Source: Lingula anatina
Lineage: Eukaryota; Brachiopoda; Lingulata; Lingulida; Lingulidae
Length of the DNA: 64,000 nt
Direction of reading: 5' to 3'
NCBI RefSeq assembly: GCF_001039355.2
Contig: NW_019775635.1
Span: forward strand, 927,569 to 991,568
Below the pieces are notes generated by a model that worked only from the letters and a program-made list of their open reading frames with translations, did not search any database and was not told the origin of the DNA. Position 1 is the first letter of the stretch. The number at the start of each line of letters is the position of its first letter. The position numbers and the translations under genes are program-made. This document shows positions 1 to 9,499 of this stretch, in pieces.

Positions 1-460
1 AAAATAAATAAGTTTTCCCCTGTCGGCGCTGAAATGAATGCTTCATGCATATTTTTTTCGCGAAAACAACCAACAATGCCTCGGAAAGAAAGAATCATTT
101 AACCCAGGACTCAGCTGTCCATCTTTGATTTGTGAGAAAAGGGAAAATGTCAGATAAGATGCTCCGGGTTGTAGTTAGGTTATATCTAGGATTAGGGTTG
201 CGGTTGGGTTAGGTTAGGCCCCATGTCGGCTCTGAAAATTGCTTCATTCTTTTTTTCACGAAAACAACCAACAAGCCTCGGAAAGAAAGAAAGACTCCGA
301 AAGAGAAGTTCATCTAACCCAGGGCTCAGCTGTCCGTCTTTGGTTTGTGACAAAAGCGATAAATGTCAGATAAGATGCTCCAGATTGTAGTAAAGTTATA
401 CCCAGAACAATCATCATGTTGAAATGGAGGAGTACCGCGGCCAACGCCCGGGTACTTCAT
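1..460 (+). repeat. Dispersed repeat, two head-to-tail copies, 5' edge of unit A
   Basis: Two successive copies of a roughly 200-bp motif recognised by GTCGGCGCTGAAATGAATGC, a run of T, AAAACAACCAACAA, CCCAGGGCTCAGCTGTCC and AATGTCAGATAAGATGCTCC. The same family recurs at 10150-10400, 10990-11440, 11950-12200, 23960-24370 and 33140-33280. It directly precedes the duplicated gene unit here and in unit C. No coding capacity is visible, and I do not recognise the family. Confidence 0.75.
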
Positions 461-1461
461 TTAAACAAAACAAAGCACTTGCCATAACACCGCTACGATC
501 AAATTGTTTATTTGCTACACGAAATCGAACAATAGCTGTTTTAAAGTTATTGTAGCCCAATATTATCATTCAGATACCGAAAATGAGTCTATTCTCTGCC
601 TCTAATTATTCAATAATGCATCTATCTTTGTGCTGATTTAAAACAATAAAAAGTCCCTCGAAAAACAAAAAATATCGGCGTTTATATTTTTTTCGTTGCA
701 ATGTATAAGCTTAGGCAACTCAAAGCTTTATCGTCAGTTTAACCTCTTTCTATTTTGAAGTGAGATAGCAATCGGTATAGGGAGTAAATTCAATCCCTGA
801 ACAAGATTTTATCACGAGAATTAGCAGAGGTGACCAGAAGAATATAGGCGACAATCCCGTGAAATAATTTTGGTTTAAATGCTTTTTGTTATGGAGTAAT
901 GAGCACCTATTAGGCTAATTACAGACTTTCATTAAATGAAGGCATTATTTTGCTTTTTCGACGATAAAATATGAACTAAGACTTTTAAGAAAAATCGCTA
1001 CCAGGGTTTTGAGGTACTAAATGGTGTCATTACTTCGGCGTTAAAACGGTGATCGTGGGTGATCAGGTAAAAGAGAAATTTGAGAAACCAATTTTTCAGT
1101 TCTTACCCCAAAATTGCAATTATGGCGTCACCCGTAAGATGACATATGTATAAATGTTAATTCATTTAGTCACTGGACACTGAAGGTTGATTTATTAGCC
1201 AAAAGATTGTATGTTAGGCAGAAAATAAGGAGTTTTGGGCGAAGGGTGACAATATCCTTAAAATTCGCTATTCTAGTGATGCCACGTTTCCAAACCTTTT
1301 ACTTTCCCTGTTACTTGTCATATGGATTTAGCATCCTGTCTTTCGAAGAAAATTAATAAAAGCGCAAAATATTTGAGTTTTGATACTAGAAGAATGCAGA
1401 TATCCAAAAGATGTCAATTGTATGAGTGTGCGGTGTAATACTGTGTTATAAGTATGTTTCT
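461..1461 (+). other. 5' flank of gene unit A, no gene
   Basis: About 1 kb with no supported gene. It aligns along its length with 33300-34260 (unit C) and in part with 24365-24896. It is therefore part of the duplicated unit rather than unique intergenic DNA. Confidence 0.7.
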
Positions 1462-1600
1462 GATTGGCTTAATCCGTTTGTCTTGCTCTTGCTGATTGGT
1501 TCAAATCATTCATCTTTGTGACACGGCAATTCTGAACCTCTAAACAAAACGACGATACCAGCCATCTCCAAAAACACGTAAGCGTCAGAGTGTATATAAA
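1462..1600 (+). promoter_or_regulatory. TATA promoter with two inverted CCAAT boxes, gene copy A
   Basis: TATATAAA at 1593-1600 lies 45 bp before the ATG at 1645. Two CTGATTGG elements, the inverted form of the CCAAT box, lie near 1461 and 1491. The same arrangement precedes copies B and C. The assignment rests on motif and position. NF-Y and TBP binding are inferred from the motifs. Confidence 0.6.
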
Positions 1601-1644
1601 CAAAATACCATAGCAGAGCATTAGAGAAAAGAGGGTAATCAAAC

Positions 1645-2662
1645 ATGAAGGTCGTAATGTTTTTGGCGATGGTTTTGTATTTTTTGGTCAGTTCAAAAAG
1701 TTTTAATGATGGTCATGCAGCCAATGTGCCAAAGCAAAGAAACCCTAGGTCAACAAGTAACTCTGCCACTGTCACGTCTACAACTGTGTTTTCTCCTGAA
1801 ACCGTCAGCAGTCGCGACAACCAGTTGAGAACGACTCGGCCTTGGCACGAAAGCACCAGAGACCAAACCGGTCCTCCAGTGGTCACCGAAAGTGACAACC
1901 TCATAATCACAGACCAAAGGAGCACTGGTAACGATTCTCAAGGACATTCATTTAACCCAACACCGAAACTAGACCAGGTTGGTTCAACTTTTTCAATGCT
2001 GTATTCACAGAGAGAACTGATGCTGTTGAACGTAACAGTTAACACCCCGTTTTGTGCTAGACTTAAAGACAGCTTGACCAATGATGTCGTCCTAGTAACT
2101 TGTTTCTGCGACGACTTGTGTAACGTGTTTGGTGATTGCTGTTGGCCATATGACCGCTTTTGCAACGACACCAGAACCACGGGTTTTGAAATACAGAGAA
2201 ATGATACAAAGTGTTGGTTACAGGCAACCAGAGAAATCGCTGACGATGACAGTAAATTCTATTGGGTCGTGTCTTCATGTCCAAGTCACTGGGGTGATGA
2301 AGCTGTTCGAAAGAAATGCGAGTTCAATGGTTGGTCCACTGACATCAATGTTTTATTGCCCGTCTCGTCAACAAAGGCAAATGTCACATTTAAAAACGCT
2401 TTCTGTGCAGAATGTCACAAAGCGATGTCACACACAGCATGGAAACCCAAGATTTTTTGTCAGAAGTCACAAATAGAAGTTTTCAAAGACGTTAAGACCG
2501 TTGCCGGACTTTTGGAGCAGATTCATTTGACACCAGATTGCATGGTGCTCTTTGATGCTCCGGAACAGTACCCAGGGCGCCCTTGCATAGGCCCTGGAGG
2601 GGTGCACGAACCACTGAGTGGGACGGTTGACGGGATATGTCCAAACAGAGCCGACGCTGACT
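1645..2662 (+). CDS. SMB-like secreted ectodomain protein, copy A, exon 1 (cut by assembly gap)
   Basis: First coding exon of the first of three paralogues. It starts with a hydrophobic signal peptide (residues 1 to about 25), followed by a Ser/Thr-rich linker. The somatomedin-B-like cysteine module has the CFCDD, GDCC and WPYDRFC motifs. A second Cys-rich region carries the SSCPSHW and FCAECHK motifs. The frame is open to the single N at 2663. After the N the sequence is already intron 1, so about 330 bp (the exon end, its donor and the start of the intron) are missing relative to copies B and C. Whether this is a real deletion or an assembly collapse cannot be told from the sequence. The extracellular location is inferred from the signal peptide and NxT/S sites. 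Confidence 0.85.
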
Positions 2663-2663
2663 N
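2663..2663. other. Assembly gap (single N) inside gene copy A
   Basis: The sequence to the left matches exon 1 of copies B and C. The sequence to the right matches intron 1 well past the exon end. About 330 bp of the paralogous sequence is absent at this point. Confidence 0.85.
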
Positions 2664-2779
2664 TTTATTCTCAGTGTTTGGTATAGTTAGATAAAATTCT
2701 ATTAACTTATCGATTTATTAGGACGATTATTTTGCACATCATTTTTTGTGCACCTAATACTTGACCTTTCAACCTCCAG

Positions 2780-2871
2780 ACGAACTAGAGAGGAAGGGGT
2801 TCGAACCACATGGCCTTTCTGCTTTAATTGATTATCACAGAGAGGCACGCTGCCAGGAAACTTGGACTCGC
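2780..2871 (+). CDS. SMB-like secreted ectodomain protein, copy A, exon 2
   Basis: A 92-bp exon bounded by CAACCTCCAG and GTAAGC. It enters in phase 1 and leaves in phase 0, adding about 30 residues (DELERKGFEPHGL, then LIDYHREARC). The same exon with the same borders is in copies B and C. It is too short to appear as an open reading frame on its own but is needed to join exons 1 and 3 in frame. Confidence 0.8.
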
Positions 2872-3315
2872 GTAAGCATGCATAATTCTTTAACTCATTT
2901 GCGCCACATTAAAATATAGTTGAAACCTGAAATATAAACGAAAATAACACTTCGAATATATCATCTGAAGAGTTCATATTCTTCATATTTGCAGTGTTGT
3001 CTTTATTCTGGTACATGAATCCATTGGTAGTTGGGTTATCTTTACAGAAAATTCTAGAAGAATTTTTAAGAGGAGTCTGTTATTGTATCTAATGTAGGGA
3101 TTTTTTTTCCATTTTGTTATATGTTATCATTTGTATATGTTCCCCTAGTGAGCCTCCAAGTATGGTAAATTAAAGTGAGTAATGTAGAAAGTTGTCATTC
3201 TATTTCATTATTTCATTGAATTGTCAAATTTGACTTAAAACGGCAACCTATTAGCACGCTGGCCGTACCACGCACAGGAAAATGTACCTGTAGTTTAAAA
3301 TGTTTTATACATATA

Positions 3316-3636
3316 CAGGCCTACCCAACTACCAGACTCGGCACCGAATGATCCCGAATTCACCGGTAGATCGGACCACACTACCCGTTTTGAAGTTGTG
3401 CGTCAGTACGAATTTCACAGTATCATATACCCCGGAACAAATTTTGAAATGAGATGAGATGCACTACTTTCCAACCCCGCTCAGAATCATCGCTATCGCA
3501 TCGGTTAGGCAGGAGCGGTGTCGCGTCGGATACTTCGAAGCTCGTACTGACGCATACCTTGAAACGGGTAGTGTGGTCCCAACTACCGGTGAATTCAGGA
3601 TCATTCGGTGTCGAGTCTGGTAGTTGGGTGGGCCTG
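3316..3636. mobile_element. Palindromic MITE in intron 2 of copy A
   Basis: A 321-bp element ending in inverted repeats: CAGGCCTACCCAACTACC on the left, and the complement of CAGGCCCACCCAACTACC on the right. A longer imperfect palindrome of about 100 bp per arm continues inward. It is absent from the same intron position of copies B and C, so it inserted after the duplication. ATA flanks both ends and may be a target duplication. The superfamily is not identified. Confidence 0.75.
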
Positions 3637-3661
3637 ATATTTTTCCACTAGCACACGCCTC

Positions 3662-4028
3662 ATAAACGGTAAATGCCGTTTGCGCTCTCGAACCTGGGAT
3701 TTGTTATCGCGAACGAATTAAATACTTAAATCGCGATGTCATGGCGTGAATGTATAATAAGTGGTCGCTGGCATCACATGTACCCCATGTACATAAAAGC
3801 TAGCATTCATCCGGGTCTCTAGCAATTAACATAGGGTTCTTTTTCTCCACCCCCAACCCGTACATGCGGAACGTACCGAACAGGTACCGAAAAGATTCGC
3901 GATTTGTATCGCGGTGCTCGCGCCCACTAAATTTACGTTCGTGGCATGATATCGCAGTTTGAGCCAATAATTCGTCATTTGCGATCACGAACCCGAGGCT
4001 CGAAATCAGGAAAGCCTAATTCGTTTTT
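3662..4028. repeat. Imperfect palindromic element in intron 2, copy A
   Basis: The left half (ATCGCGATGTCATGGCGTGA region) matches the reverse complement of the right half (TTACGTTCGTGGCATGATAT region). The outer border is AAACGGTAAATGCCGTTT. The same element sits at the same place in copies B and C, so it predates the duplications. It has no coding capacity. Confidence 0.6.
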
Positions 4029-4058
4029 ATGACCTGTACCATTTGGATTGTATTTTAG

Positions 4059-4619
4059 GATGCCTGTAAGCAGTCCGAAGAATGTCCAGCGGATGTAAAG
4101 TGGTGCTCTCTCCCCCTCGATCTTATCATTAACTTGACATTCAAATTAAGTATCCAACTCAGTCCTATAGAGCCCATTAAGAGACCATGTGAGTTTTTGG
4201 CACTCTGCACTCTTGGCTTCAAGTTTTTTAGTGGGGGAGACTTATCTAGCTTTTCACCACGTGGCGCGTGGGTGCTTTCAGAAGAAGGGATAGAAGGAGA
4301 TTGGTGCACACTACCCCGAGATGAGAGGGGTAATATCACCATCGTTATACCGATAAGACTTAAGCAGGGCGTTCATCGTGTGAGCGACGCCGATCGATTG
4401 TTCGAGGGCTTTGTGGATGAAGTCAAAGTTAAATCTCACCGTCAGATTTATTTCAAAATTAATTTTAACGTCAATTTTATGAGATACCGCAACTCCTTAA
4501 GTGCGATCTCGTCTGGAAAAAAGAGTGCCGGTATCCCAACATCTCTCTCTCCAGTCCAAGGCAATCTTATGTTCTGGCAGGCTTTGATAGCAATTTTCAT
4601 TAACTACGTGTACATTTAA
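4059..4619 (+). CDS. SMB-like secreted ectodomain protein, copy A, exon 3 (terminal)
   Basis: Begins after TATTTTAG in phase 0 (DACKQSEEC) and runs 186 residues to a stop. It contains several cysteines (CEFLALC, DWCTLP), NLT/NIT glycosylation sites and a hydrophobic C-terminal tail (FWQALIAIFINYVYI) that could be a membrane or GPI-signal segment. No seven-transmembrane region follows in the next 2 kb, although receptors with this kind of ectodomain usually have one. The translated part with no upstream ATG is spliced to exon 2. Confidence 0.8.
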   Translation, partial: DACKQSEECPADVKWCSLPLDLIINLTFKLSIQLSPIEPIKRPCEFLALCTLGFKFFSGGDLSSFSPRGAWVLSEEGIEGDWCTLPRDERGNITIVIPIRLKQGVHRVSDADRLFEGFVDEVKVKSHRQIYFKINFNVNFMRYRNSLSAISSGKKSAGIPTSLSPVQGNLMFWQALIAIFINYVYI

Positions 4620-6650
4620 ATGTACAGATATCTTTATATATTTTTCGATTCAATTAAGTTTATTCCAGTACTGGTGCATTCATTAAGGATATAGTAACCC
4701 TTTTTTATCCAGATACCGAAAATGAGGTTTCCTCTATGTTATTAATCAGTAATGCGTCTATCTTTGCACTGATAAAAAACTCAAAAATTTAAAACCTTTC
4801 TATTTTGAGGTGAGAGAGCAATCGGTATGGGGCATAACTTATCCTTGAACAAGATTTTTATCACGAAAATTGGCGGAGTGTACCACGAGAGTTAGCTACA
4901 ATACCGTGCCGCCATTTTGGTTTAAATTTTTTTATGGAGTTATATGAACCTCTAATTACAGATTATCATTAAACAAAGGCATTATTTTGCTTTATCAACG
5001 AAAAAATCTTAACTAAGACTTCCAAGAAAAATCACTGGCAGGTATTTAGAATACTAAATCAGACGTTATAAACGGACTGGGCGTTTACTAGCACTACCCA
5101 CAGATCTTTTAGCACTAACACACATATTAACCAACTCACCCACAAATTAACCAGCACCACCAGGGTGGATGGATGTTAGTACTAGGTATCGCTTTGTTGT
5201 GCTAAATAATTGTGCGGTGTACTGGTTAATTGGTGTGTTTGGTGGTTAATATTAGTTTGTGCTAAAAGATCTGCGGGTAGTGTTAATAAACGCGTAATCC
5301 GTTTGTAAGGCCTGTAGATGCATGGTGTCATTAAATCGGCGTTAAAACGGTAATCGCGGGTGATCAGGTAAAAGAGAAATTTGAGAAACCGATTTTTCAG
5401 TTCTTACTCCAAAATTGCAATTATGACGTCACACGTAAGATGACATATGTATAAATGTTAATTAATTTAGTCACTGAACACTGAGGATTTATCTAATACC
5501 CAAAAGAATGTATGTAAGGCAGAAAATAAGGAGTTTCGATTACTAAGTAAAATGTTATAGTGGTCATTGGCATGACTGAGACCAGGGATGGAACTACAAT
5601 CTGGTCGCAGCGTTTGGTCTTACAATTTTCAGTTTACGAGAGATGAGCCCGCATTATATCGCCTTTTTACTACTGTAGTACTTATAATATCAAATTTTCT
5701 GGCACCGTCTGTACGCGGACTCACTGAAAAGTTTCAAATAACCGCCATGACGTTACGTTTTTCAGCCAGTTGCCATATGACTGTTATAAAATCAAATTTC
5801 CTGGCACCGACTGCACTACTTACTTATTGTTTTGATTAAATAGACTTTAGAACTGTTAAGGTCATCAGTTCGAGTCAGCAAATTTACCCCCAATGTATTT
5901 TAAAGCGACAACATTATCTCAGAAAATGACACCTTGATTTCTATGATATTGTATCAGATTTAAAAAGAAAAATATTAGGTATAATTCAGAAATTTCCATT
6001 GGTTCAAACTACATGTATCACACGTACATGTAGGCAGCTTATATGAACATTTAATTGTATAATTTAAACGACTTTTAAATAATTTAATTGAAGCAAAAGT
6101 TTTAGAAAATCCTGATATTTTAATGAAATTTGGACGTCAATAAAAGACCTTAAAACAAGTTTTCTGTGTTTGCAGCATATGTATTTACATTTTCTTCTTT
6201 TTAAAACCCTACTCACTGTAACGGTCTGTGTGGCAACTTTTGCTTCAAATCTTAACTGATTCTTTACAAAATAAAAATCAGCAACAAAACAACAGCAAAT
6301 TATCGCAAACGCTTATTGTTCAAAAAGACAAAAAAAAAAGACAACATTGAAAATGGCATTTTTTTATTTTGTAGTGTGATATAAAATAAGATATATGAAA
6401 CATATAATATAATAACATATCTTGAGCGCCATGGAACTATCTATCTTACATATGCTAACACAGTGTATATACCAATCTTACAGTATGTTTTTTTTTTCAT
6501 TTTACACTGTATTAACTGTACAGTGTACAACTATAGGCATCCATTGAAAGCATTTGTTATAAATAGTGTAAAAGAAAAAATCAGTATCCATATTCATAGA
6601 AAGTTTTCCATGATATGACTTGTACTATCCCCTCCTACAAAAAGCCAAAA
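4620..6650 (+). other. 3' part of unit A, probable UTR and flank, no further gene
   Basis: Matches 37362-39352 of unit C over nearly its whole length. AATAAA at 6139-6144 is conserved in C at 38837-38842 and is the best poly(A) candidate, though it lies 1.5 kb past the stop. Unit A has about 110 bp near 5715-5815 that unit C lacks. No conserved reading frame is seen. Confidence 0.55.
5066..5308. mobile_element. Palindromic MITE in unit A tail
   Basis: About 243 bp with inverted ends TTATAAACGGA and TCCGTTTGTAA. The arms (GCACTACCCACAGATCTTTT and its approximate complement) pair over about 100 bp. The same element is at 37867-38112, so it was already present when the unit duplicated. It is non-coding. 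Confidence 0.75.
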
Positions 6651-7276
6651 CAAAATGAATAAATAAGAACGCTACGGTCGACACATCCGATGAGGCAAAC
6701 CCGTTTTTGAAATGAAAAACACAATTGGCACCCCTACCGCAATCTGCTCCAGTCACTCGTACATTGCAGCATGTGACTCGGTTGTGATATTTACGCTCCA
6801 GCCTTTAATCACATTTTATCTGTTGGACTTGGTAGATGATATTATTTCATCAATCAACAATTTATTGAAAAGCCTTAGGAATAAAGGCAATCGAAGTACC
6901 GTTTTATGCATCATTTTATTGCGGATAAAAATATCGTTCAACAAGTAGTCCTAGAAGTCGTTAACGCGTAAAGAGTACATGACAACCATTATAATGATGG
7001 CAATGCATTCTAAAAAGTAGAGAGAAGTAGAAGTAGAATAATATATTCCAGTTTTATGAAATAGTTATTTGGTAGACGGAAACATTTTAATCATTAGTGA
7101 GTATATTCAGCAGTTCATTTTATCGTTCCTATTTTCGTGACATAATACAGTTCATGTGATTGTGCGTGTGTGTTTGCGTGTGCTAATGTGTGTTTATGTG
7201 TGCGCGCGTGTGTGAACGTGCGTGTATGTGTGAACTTGCAATTGCGCACACCATCTTCTGCTTGTTTACGTGCCTG
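6651..7276. other. Spacer, no gene seen
   Basis: No supported coding sequence. It includes a degenerate GT/GC-rich run at about 7160-7230. The 3' end of the minus-strand C1q gene probably lies within this stretch. Confidence 0.5.
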
Positions 7277-7591
7277 TTAATCTTCATACAAAAGGAATCC
7301 ATTAAACGAGACATGAATGTGCTCTGGAAGGCTAATCGTAGCTCCATTCGGTTGCTGTTGGAGCCACACCCTGTCTCCCTTCTGCAGACGAAGTATGGCC
7401 TGGTTGGTCGAGGTATGATAGCCCGCGGACCCAAAGGCTTCATTCACATAGCCGGCATTGGTGCGGAGGTACACTCTAGCACTCTTGACACCGCTGTGAA
7501 TAGCGAAAGTGAAGAAGTAGGTTCCGTCGACCGGTGCATGGAATGAGGAGACGTCATCGAAGCCTCGTCCAAGATTTGTCAGGGTCTTTTG
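7277..7591 (-). CDS. C1q domain protein, exon 2 (3' contig, contains the true C-terminus)
   Basis: Encodes most of a globular C1q domain: the FDDVSSFHAPVDGTYFFTF motif, ARVYLRTNAGYV, QAILRLQKGDRVWLQ and the terminal HVSFNGFLLYED before a stop. This is the conserved C1q beta-sandwich signature. In invertebrates such secreted proteins act as lectin-like pattern-recognition or mucus proteins; that role is family knowledge. The segment overlaps the one at 7593-7876 by about 200 bp with only a few mismatches, separated by an N. Both are best read as one exon. The merged protein would be about 165 residues, typical for a secreted single-C1q protein. Confidence 0.85.
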   Translation of the reverse strand, partial: QKTLTNLGRGFDDVSSFHAPVDGTYFFTFAIHSGVKSARVYLRTNAGYVNEAFGSAGYHTSTNQAILRLQKGDRVWLQQQPNGATISLPEHIHVSFNGFLLYED

Positions 7592-7592
7592 N
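7592..7592. other. Assembly gap (N) with duplicated flanks inside the C1q gene
   Basis: The roughly 200 bp on either side are the same sequence with a few substitutions. This fits two contig ends (or two alleles) left unmerged rather than a biological tandem repeat. Confidence 0.85.
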
Positions 7593-7876
7593 CAGACGAA
7601 GTATGGCCTGGTTGGTCGAGGTATGATAGCCCGCGGACCCAAATGCTTCATTCACATAGCCGGCATTGGTGCGGAGGTACACTCTAGCACTCTTGACACC
7701 GCTGTGAATAGCGAAAGTGAAGAAGTAGGTTCCGTCGACCGGTGCGCGGAATGAGGAGACGTCATCGAAGCCTCGTCCAAGATTTGTCAGGGTCTTTTGA
7801 AATGTAAGATCGACAGCGGCGTTGCCGTTTATCAGATTTGTAGTACACATGGCGGAGAATGCAGTTTTGGTTTTTC
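7593..7876 (-). CDS. C1q domain protein, exon 2 (5' contig, with splice acceptor)
   Basis: The minus-strand acceptor TTACTATTTTCAG ends at 7877. The exon then enters in phase 1 and reads GKTKTAFSAMCTTNLINGNAAV, where KTAFSA is the usual start of a C1q domain. It continues into the same APVDGTYFFTF region as the neighbouring segment and breaks at the N. As assembled the frame is lost across the N. Overlapping the two segments restores a continuous domain. Confidence 0.8.
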
Positions 7877-8134
7877 CTGAAAATAGTAAAACCTGCTTGA
7901 TATTAGCCTACACCTAGTAGTGCTGAAGATAAGATGTAGCCTGGTACTCGGTACTGGTATTACTCACAACTGTATTCAACGTTCCCTCTACCAGTGCCAC
8001 AGAGTGATTTTATACTACATTTTCACAACTTTGTCTCTTGTTAATTCTATCCACTTTTCTATACGCGAGCGCTGTATATGCGGAATTACTTTCATCCCTC
8101 TGTTCTTATAGAATACTTGCTGCACGCGCATTAG

Positions 8135-8172
8135 CGTGTGTGTGTGTGTGTGTGAGAGAGAGAGATAGAAAG
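8135..8172. repeat. (GT)n/(GA)n microsatellite in C1q intron
   Basis: About ten GT units followed by GA repeats, in the single intron of the C1q gene just after its donor. Confidence 0.9.
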
Positions 8173-8204
8173 AGAGAATGAGAGAAAGATTGTCTTACAT
8201 GTAC

Positions 8205-8310
8205 CTGGAAAGGTGACGTGATAGGTTGGCGTGGAACACTGACAAATCTCTGCATCCATCATAAGACAGTTAAAACTTGCCAAGACGAAGGTAATGGCTA
8301 AAAATTGCAT
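8205..8310 (-). CDS. C1q domain protein, exon 1 (signal peptide)
   Basis: The ATG at 8310 (minus) starts a hydrophobic signal sequence, MQFLAITFVLASFNC, followed by a short linker with CQC. The exon ends TTTCCAG|GTACATG in phase 1, matching the phase-1 acceptor at 7877. An in-frame ATG further upstream (8403) exists, but it would place charged residues before the hydrophobic core, so the later start is preferred. Together with the 7277-7876 exon it gives a secreted protein of about 165 residues. Confidence 0.75.
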
Positions 8311-8527
8311 CGTGCAGCGTTTGTAGACAAATTCCACTATGTTGTCGTGAACTTCTAATGAAGTGATTAATATTACACAGACAAGGATATTTGAAGGTGA
8401 CAAAACATGATTATTATATTTTCAGATGCAGCAAATTTAAAGATAACAAGTAATAAGAACCATGACTCCCAATAATATGACACCTTTTTAAATCTGTATC
8501 CTGTTGGCTTATTTTCATAGTTTATCG

Positions 8528-8707
8528 ATCCAACTCCGCTAGGGACTGTCTGTCGCTAAATGCAATCAGTTTATCAAATTAATACGCCTCCTCTTGTTTC
8601 TAAAGTACTCGTTTAAAATCACAAGCTTTTCTGTTTTCTACTCAGGAAGAGTAGAAAACTGAGTAGGACTCTGATTGCATTCAGCGAGGGTACTCTCAGC
8701 GTTGGAT
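8528..8707. mobile_element. Small foldback element upstream of the C1q gene
   Basis: The ends are inverted repeats: TCCAAC with CGCTAAATGCAATCAG on the left, CTGATTGCATTCAGCG with GTTGGA on the right. The centre has a tight hairpin, GTTTTCTACT ... AGTAGAAAAC (8631-8658). About 180 bp and non-coding. Superfamily unknown. Confidence 0.65.
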
Positions 8708-9499
8708 TGATCTACATGTACGAAGGCCGTTAGATAAGGAAACATATAGCACACGTGCGCGTTTGAAAATTCACAAAACTTATATTTCTACAAAGTTTAG
8801 ACATTGTCTGCATATGAAAACTATAAAAGCCTCAAATAAAAGTACCTGATGTCATTAGCTCCTGTAATGTACAGGAAGACATGGCGATCTAAAAGACTGG
8901 CCAGTTGTTTATAATTATATAGCTGAATCAAAAAGTGCAGGAACGAGTAGAGCAATGATTCTTGATTGGAAAAATTGCTTTTTCCCCGAGAAATTTGGCG
9001 GATAATTTCCATTTTAAGTATCGAAACGATTCGAATACGAAGTCCTCTTGGCGGTTACGTTATACATGTATTCGAGCCAACGGAATGGACCTTGTATGCT
9101 CGTTTTCAGATGCAACATTTAGTATTACGTGTACATAAGGGATGGGTCGTACTTTTCTAAAATGAAACCTTTGAAACTCCACAGTCAGAAAACAATGAAC
9201 TCGTGGGATCGCGTGAGCTGGAGGAGTACAAAAATGTGGATAATGTTACAGCTCCATCCGCTACGTCTAGGGAGGCAAAACAACAGAGGGTATATGTGAA
9301 ACATTGCTACACAATTCAGTTATCGTACTAGCAGGATCAGCTTAATGGTCTGGCACGCACAGGATAAAAATACCAGGAAAATATCAAACTTTGAGTAGTA
9401 TCTAAAAGCAGCAAAACTTTCCTTTTTTCATCAAGCTGTTTTGTTGGCCTCTTTGCAACCCCACAAATGAAAATATGTTCGCTACTTGTCAGGATATTT
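8708..9499. other. Spacer; 9030-9325 is shared with 21150-21362
   Basis: No supported gene. The part from about 9030 to 9325 (GGACCTTGTATGCTCGTTTTC, TTACAGCTCCATCCG, TGTGAAACATTG) is clearly similar to 21150-21362 next to the retrotransposon. This suggests a larger ancestral duplication that included this flank. Confidence 0.55.

Noticed and set aside
180-225. GGGTTAGGTTAGG runs that look telomere-like (also near 11190 and 24160)
   Set aside because: Short, irregular, and part of the dispersed repeat family in every copy. Not an interstitial telomere array.
5588-5839. 83-residue open frame downstream of gene copy A as a possible fourth exon
   Set aside because: Not conserved in unit C, where the matching sequence has a 110-bp difference and no equivalent frame.
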